45,754 bases of DNA from an uncultured Caryophanales bacterium. Its GTDB lineage: Bacteria > Bacillota_I > Bacilli_A > RF39 > UBA660. Made by a program: the position numbers and the translations under genes. The notes beneath the pieces are model-generated. The model was not told where the DNA came from. It made no database searches and saw nothing but the letters and a program-made list of their open reading frames with translations. Numbering within the stretch: the first letter of the stretch is position 1; each line of letters starts with the position of its first letter. The stretch spans positions 1-45,754 of the forward strand of contig CAMOGG010000007.1 of the NCBI GenBank assembly GCA_946614095.1, in the 5' to 3' direction. Below, piece by piece: positions 42,101-45,754 of the stretch.

Positions 42101-43313
42101 CATAAAATACCCAAACATTTGATAAATCATATATATAAGAAACACTAGTACACTCACCTGTATCATTCCAACAAGTATAATGAGCATTATTAATACTTTC
42201 TTGATTTGCATTGTCAACAATATTCCAAAAATTAACAGATGTATTATCATCAAGTACATATTTATTTCCATCCCAAGTGTAACTTTTTGCATATTTATAA
42301 TCATCTGATACCTTAACATAAAGCATATTTGTAGCATAAGTATCAGTTACATACCATAAATCATTACAGGTGTCATTTACAGCATTCCTACATACATATT
42401 TATTTTTTACATTACTATAAGAAGTATTCAAGTCGTTACTATTTATTGTTGTTGGACTATTTATGGTATAAGTCCCATTTTCATTATGACGATAGCTATC
42501 CCCATATGTATAGGTATAATTTAAATTATTATAAAACTCAGAATTAGTAATATCCCTTACTTGAATTGGATATACAGTATTATACATATATCCTACATAA
42601 GATGGAGAATTATATTGTTGATTAAACTGTAATGTTCCAAATTGAGAATAATGGGAATTACCATTGAGTGGTAGTACATTATAGGTTGTTCCACTATTTA
42701 ATGTATCTACTAGATATAGAGTTGTACAAGTTCCATCTACCGTTGTAGATTTACAGGTATATTCTCCTACTTTTATCTCTCCTGTTGATGTAGTTCCTGA
42801 TAAGCTAAATACATTATTTGCTTTATCATAAGTATAATCTGTTCCATAATAGTATGTTGTAGATAGACTTTGAGTAGTTCTTTCTGCATACCCTACATGA
42901 TTCCCTCTGGTATTCAAACACTTTCCATCTTCTACTTCACCATTATAGATCATCTTCACTCCACCAGTATCTGTTGTTCTAATCATTTGCCAACAGTGAC
43001 CTGCAAAGATAACATTATTCTTATCTAATATTGCTGTTCCATTTGTATCATTACTTCCATACCAATGATATATTTTCTTGGAACCTACTCCTGCCATAGA
43101 GTCTTGATGAGCACCGGTATATTCTATAGCAAGACCACTCCCACTTTGAGCTTCTCTTCTTAAAACATCATATAATCTTCTACTATTATATAAGTAAGAG
43201 ACATCTCCACTCACCATTAAATCTTTTTGTAAAGCTGAATATCCTATTGATATGACAGAAAGAATTCCTGCTATAACAAATAAAAAAATTGTATTTAGTT
43301 TTTTTCTTGTCAT
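39165..43313 (-). CDS. Giant surface protein with GG-rich beta-helix repeats
   Basis: A 1382-residue exported protein. It has a signal-anchor region (residues 1-27), an opening IGYSALQKDLMVSG segment, a globular part to about residue 590 with the end motif RYWLASPAFF...GIRPAISLVPG that recalls DUF6273-like domains, a beta-sandwich with two Cys, and YVKSDGNDSTG leading into a parallel beta-helix. The helix has about 20 repeats with GGAI/GGGI and NNTA-like turns, as in chlamydial polymorphic outer membrane proteins. No outer-membrane barrel and no LPxTG. It ends in GYVCKNNNPTNDYDVTATSN and a final Cys-Ser. GGAGAAAG precedes the ATG. Anchoring is unknown. Confidence 0.9.
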   Translation of the reverse strand: MTRKKLNTIFLFVIAGILSVISIGYSALQKDLMVSGDVSYLYNSRRLYDVLRREAQSGSGLAIEYTGAHQDSMAGVGSKKIYHWYGSNDTNGTAILDKNNVIFAGHCWQMIRTTDTGGVKMIYNGEVEDGKCLNTRGNHVGYAERTTQSLSTTYYYGTDYTYDKANNVFSLSGTTSTGEIKVGEYTCKSTTVDGTCTTLYLVDTLNSGTTYNVLPLNGNSHYSQFGTLQFNQQYNSPSYVGYMYNTVYPIQVRDITNSEFYNNLNYTYTYGDSYRHNENGTYTINSPTTINSNDLNTSYSNVKNKYVCRNAVNDTCNDLWYVTDTYATNMLYVKVSDDYKYAKSYTWDGNKYVLDDNTSVNFWNIVDNANQESINNAHYTCWNDTGECTSVSYIYDLSNVWVFYVDLTDGKSIADAVNEMLYNDDVNAINSTIKTGVDSWYKKYLLNYSEKLEDTIFCNDRSQNNADTNAWNPNGGSIFAFMSFKEYSITNDLSCTNITDQFSISNNKAKLTYKIGLMSSPEMNILNNDNARKTGKRYWLASPAFFSDNIAVGRKVYTGGHMGIDSYSHMDKADGIRPAISLVPGTKYSSGTGTMEDPYVVSNFISNTRFQDSAIENGTRNVTITFPNGCSNGLTCSYKKDNGSSVNVTSTSVVVPFTSAGYLTTSIDDSYNNITLTNSHQVKFNKLYVKSDGNDSTGVGSIASPYVTLTKAYNMAEDTSTIYVMDNITYNETTSFDDNKNITLTSCTKESDTSCPTSTANSIIRGSALTNSIIKNKNGKLGLNTITLDGNNITSTQAMILNDDSLTIGSSATLKNSKNSSNGGAIINNNELVINGGIFTSNQAGSGGGIFNNDTTTITSGTFNSNSATSYGGAVFNETGSIRVVNGSFTGNKGTYGGAIFNNRAEITIENGTFTNNTATTQGGALRNNNVMTIKTGTFSSNSAPHGGAISVNTNATLTINGGTYTKNSATTGSGGVAYCYGTCNVSAGTFGGSAANKNTSKSAGGAFTVGSAGKLILTGGSITYNQCTDSAAGAIYNTGETTISNTTISNNSSSSNGGAIYSTKTLTINSGTFNSNTTGAQAGNGGFLYVAGGTSSLKGGTYSGNTSLHGGVVFTVDGSTLNISGGTYTKNKAGGTSGESGSGGVIHNYGTCTISAGTFGGSSANSNTARQHGGVLKNWGTTNVTGGTFSYNTAQNGGGISTEGTSDGTRKGTLTINGTNAKISYNTAVDTGSGDYRGGGLYAGAYGEITLQNGTVDHNTAPAGGGIYGISNSKITVSGGTISNNTASTGNGGGIGSNGTTVMSGGTIASNTAGANGGGIRVGTGSFKLSGGTIKKNRADTDGGVSKHNSGTYTRTAGYVCKNNNPTNDYDVTATSNSHCS
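39800..40440 (-). repeat. Internal duplication in the surface protein
   Basis: The segments at about 39800-39945 and 40310-40440 encode near-copies: GGTYTKN, a spacer, GGV, a GTC step (YGTCNVSAGTFGGSAAN versus YGTCTISAGTFGGSSAN) and then N-T. They are about 510 bases apart, so a block of about five repeat units was duplicated. Confidence 0.65.
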
Positions 43314-43341
43314 ATCTTTCTCCTATTCTACTTATAATATT

Positions 43342-43370
43342 ATTTTATTTTATTATTTATTATATTTCAA
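43342..43370 (-). promoter_or_regulatory. Promoter of the first giant surface protein
   Basis: On the minus strand TTGAAA (43365-43370), 17 bases, TAAAAT (43342-43347). Confidence 0.6.
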
Positions 43371-43371
43371 T

Positions 43372-43403
43372 AAAAAATAAGGATTTTACTTCATCCTTAT
43401 TTT
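43372..43403 (-). terminator. Terminator of the second surface protein
   Basis: On the minus strand AAAATAAGGAT pairs with ATCCTTATTTT (plus-strand arms 43393-43403 and 43374-43384), followed by TTATTG. The stop codon overlaps the stem. Confidence 0.8.
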
Positions 43404-45754
43404 AACTACAATTTGTATTAGATGTAGCCGTTGTATCATAACTATTTGTTGGAGAATTATTTTTACATACATAACCACCACTTTTAGTATATGTACCACC
43501 TGATGTTATCGAAATACCTCCATCAGTATTAGCACTATTATGTTTTATTGTGCTACCTGACTGTGTAAGTTTACCAGTTGCAGTAATATGAATTCCGCCA
43601 CCCTTTCCACTAGAGGCTGTATTATAAGAGATAGTAGCAGAGCCCTTTAATTGAACTGTTCCAGAAATTCCTATACCACCACCATTATTAGTCGTTGCTT
43701 TATTATTACGAATAGTTACAGAAGATATTTCACCAGTAGTACCATTCTCATAATGTATTCCTCCTCCAATGGAATAAGCTTCATTATATCTAATAGTTCC
43801 GCCTGTAATTTTTGCAGATCCACTATAAACAAAGATGCCTCCTCCACCGCCACTTTCTGTTTTATTTGCAGCTGAAGAACTAGTACCACCAATAGTTCCA
43901 CCACTCATTTCTAAAGTTTTAGAAGTATAGACTCCCCCTCCACGAACTTTAGCTGTATTAGAAGCAATAGTTCCACCTTTGATTTTTAAAATACCATGAT
44001 TAAGTATTCCTCCTCCGCTATTAGCAGTAGCCTTATTACTATTTATTTTAGCACTACCAGAAATTGTACAAACATTTTGATGATTATTATCATAATTGAT
44101 GTAAATTCCTCCGCCACTAGTAGCAGCAGTATTATTAGATATTGTTCCTCCACTAATGTTTAGCTTTCCTCTTTTCGTATTAGATGAAGTATAGGATGAA
44201 CTATCAGAATCATAAGTAATAATAATTCCTCCACCAGCACCTTCGGCTGTATTACCAGTTATCGTTCCACCACTAATTGTAAAAATTCCAGCTGAAGTAA
44301 TTATTCCTCCACCATGTCCAGTATATCCATTATTGTCAGTAGAAGTATTATTACTAATTGTGCCACTAGTAATTGTTGTATTACCATAATAAGTAACACC
44401 ATTTGTGTCTTCATAACTAGTATTATTTATAGCACCACCATATCCAGCAGTATTATTAGAAATAGTTGCTCCCTGAACTTTCAATGTTGAAGCATTTTGA
44501 ATTCCTCCTCCACCAGTTTGAGAAGTATTACCAGAAATTGTAACAGCACCTAATGTAAGATTTCCCCTATTCATAATAGCACCACCTCCAGCATAACAAT
44601 CCGATAAAGTACAAGAAGTAGAAGCATTATTACCGTTTAAAGTTCCACCTGTAATAGAGACTGTAGGAACTAAAACATTCGCATCGCTATTAATGTATAT
44701 CCCAGCACCGTTTCCAGAAGAAGTTGAATTACCAATTGAATTATTATTATTAATATTTCCACCAGTCATTGTTAGAGTACAAGCCATTGCACTATTATAG
44801 GTGCATTGAATTCCTCCACCCATTCTAGCAGTATTAGAAGTAATACTTCCTCCACTAATTTTTAAAACACTTGAGGTCCAAATAGCACCACCAGTAACTG
44901 GTACCGTATTATTACTAATCGTTCCAGAATTTACATTTACAGTACCTGCAGAAGAATAAATTCCGCCCCCTGAATTGGCTCGATTATTGCTAATCGTTCC
45001 ACCATTTAAATTAACCGTATCATAATTATAAACTCCGCCTCCATTATTAGAATTTATATTTCGTTTTAAAGTAGTGTCTGAATTAATATTTAAAATTTCA
45101 CGATTACTAATTAAGGCACTATCAGCTGAAACATTATTACCATCAAACGTAATTTTTTCTAAGTTAAGTGTTCCATATCTATTATAAATAATACAATCTG
45201 TATAAGAACTACCTCGAATCAAAGAATAATTACTCGAATAGGTACAAGTACTACCAGACTTTGTACAACTAGTAAGTGTAATATTTTTACTTCTATCAAA
45301 TGTAGTAAGTTCTGTCGCTGTAAGATTACTCATCACATAAATAGTAGCTGTATCCTCTGTCATATCATAAGCTTTAGTAAGAGTTTTATAAGGAGTAGCT
45401 ATACTACCATTACCAGAAGTATCATTACCCGATGACGATACATATATTTTATCAAAACGAACTAAATGTGAATTATTAAGAGTTGTCACATCATCACTAA
45501 CAACAGTATTTAAAGTACCAGCATTAGTAAAATTAACAACCACACTACTACTAGTAACATTAACACTACTACCATTATCCTTCTTATAAGAACAAGTTAA
45601 AGTATTACCACATCCACTAGGAAAAGTAATAGTAACATCGCGAGTACTATTAGAAATAGGTCCATCACTAAAATTAGTATTAGAAATATAATCACTAATT
45701 ATATAAGGATCTGCCATACTACCAGTACCACTTGAATATTTAGTACCAGGAATT
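43402..45754 (-). CDS. Second giant surface protein, paralogue (5' end missing)
   Basis: The visible 783 residues match the C-terminal half of the first giant protein: IPGTKYSSGTGSMADPYIIS, the beta-sandwich with TCSYKKDNGSSVNVTSSS, YVSSSGNDTSGNGSIATPYK, about 18 GG-rich beta-helix repeats and the same ending GYVCKNNSPTNSYDTTATSN plus a final Cys-Ser. The ATG at 45717 is internal: the frame is open to the window edge and the upstream residues match the paralogue, so the true start lies outside. It is upstream of the first protein in the same direction, with a terminator and a promoter between them. Confidence 0.9.
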   Translation of the reverse strand, partial: IPGTKYSSGTGSMADPYIISDYISNTNFSDGPISNSTRDVTITFPSGCGNTLTCSYKKDNGSSVNVTSSSVVVNFTNAGTLNTVVSDDVTTLNNSHLVRFDKIYVSSSGNDTSGNGSIATPYKTLTKAYDMTEDTATIYVMSNLTATELTTFDRSKNITLTSCTKSGSTCTYSSNYSLIRGSSYTDCIIYNRYGTLNLEKITFDGNNVSADSALISNREILNINSDTTLKRNINSNNGGGVYNYDTVNLNGGTISNNRANSGGGIYSSAGTVNVNSGTISNNTVPVTGGAIWTSSVLKISGGSITSNTARMGGGIQCTYNSAMACTLTMTGGNINNNNSIGNSTSSGNGAGIYINSDANVLVPTVSITGGTLNGNNASTSCTLSDCYAGGGAIMNRGNLTLGAVTISGNTSQTGGGGIQNASTLKVQGATISNNTAGYGGAINNTSYEDTNGVTYYGNTTITSGTISNNTSTDNNGYTGHGGGIITSAGIFTISGGTITGNTAEGAGGGIIITYDSDSSSYTSSNTKRGKLNISGGTISNNTAATSGGGIYINYDNNHQNVCTISGSAKINSNKATANSGGGILNHGILKIKGGTIASNTAKVRGGGVYTSKTLEMSGGTIGGTSSSAANKTESGGGGGIFVYSGSAKITGGTIRYNEAYSIGGGIHYENGTTGEISSVTIRNNKATTNNGGGIGISGTVQLKGSATISYNTASSGKGGGIHITATGKLTQSGSTIKHNSANTDGGISITSGGTYTKSGGYVCKNNSPTNSYDTTATSNTNCS

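Noticed and set aside
39200-45700. Regular short repeats, possible CRISPR array
   Set aside because: The repeats are coding, vary in length and sequence, and encode GG-rich beta-helix turns in one open frame.
1-45754. Alternative genetic code (TGA as Trp), considered because of the Mollicutes-like base composition
   Set aside because: Trp is encoded by TGG and TGA ends several genes, for example the histidine phosphatase and CYTH genes.
1-45754. Insertion sequences, phage genes, integrases or tRNA genes
   Set aside because: None seen; no transposase-like frame, no terminal repeats and no cloverleaf with CCA end were found by eye.

Overview
The window is AT-rich bacterial chromosome in ordinary low-GC Gram-positive (Bacillota, class Bacilli) style. 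Shine-Dalgarno sequences are of the GGAGG or GGTGAT type, SigA promoters are TTGACA/TATAAT with 17-base spacers, and stop codons are standard (TGA is used as a stop, for example in the phosphatase and CYTH genes). The core genes (rnj, rny, recA, gpsB-rnpB, recU-pbp1A, nth-dnaD, der-spoIVA-hup, ezrA) are typical of Bacilli. SpoIVA, a SpoVIF-like protein and an alpha/beta small acid-soluble spore protein show an endospore former. Gene style and the GG-rich surface proteins suggest an uncultured gut lineage near Erysipelotrichales or RF39-like Bacilli; that placement is inference.

Layout. 1-7.2 kb: ftsY (partial), mgtC-like gene, RNase J, a solo DUF1016 N-terminal domain, RNase Y, a broken zinc-ribbon gene and murE. 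7.2-10.3 kb: recA with a LexA-like box, pgsA, a RodZ-like gene, RNase P RNA and gpsB. 10.3-19.4 kb: a 38-codon candidate gene, recU-pbp1A facing nth-dnaD, an exported protein, cca, the HU gene and two membrane proteins. 19.4-22.8 kb: der, a small SHOCT-like gene, spoVIF-like and spoIVA. 22.8-29.4 kb: two unknown genes, ysxC, nrnA, two acetate kinase genes with a PrsW-like protease gene between them, and the spore protein gene. 29.4-33.9 kb: thiI, a pilin-like gene, ezrA and rpsD with a structured leader. 33.9-39.2 kb: a histidine phosphatase, a propeller-like membrane protein, a coiled-coil protein behind a riboswitch-like leader, and a T-box controlled CYTH-tyrS operon. 39.2-45.75 kb: two tandem giant surface proteins built from GG-rich beta-helix repeats; the second runs off the right edge.

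Working together: RNases J, Y and P plus NrnA cover RNA processing and decay. MurE, PBP1A, GpsB, EzrA and RodZ-like serve wall growth and division. RecA, RecU, Nth and DnaD serve replication and repair. SpoIVA, SpoVIF-like and the SASP serve spore morphogenesis and DNA protection. Regulation visible in the DNA includes a T-box with a Tyr specifier, a terminator/antiterminator leader resembling the yybP-ykoY manganese switch, an rpsD leader, a LexA-like box and a hairpin over the spoVIF start. The genome is compact: many terminators contain the stop codon of the gene they end.
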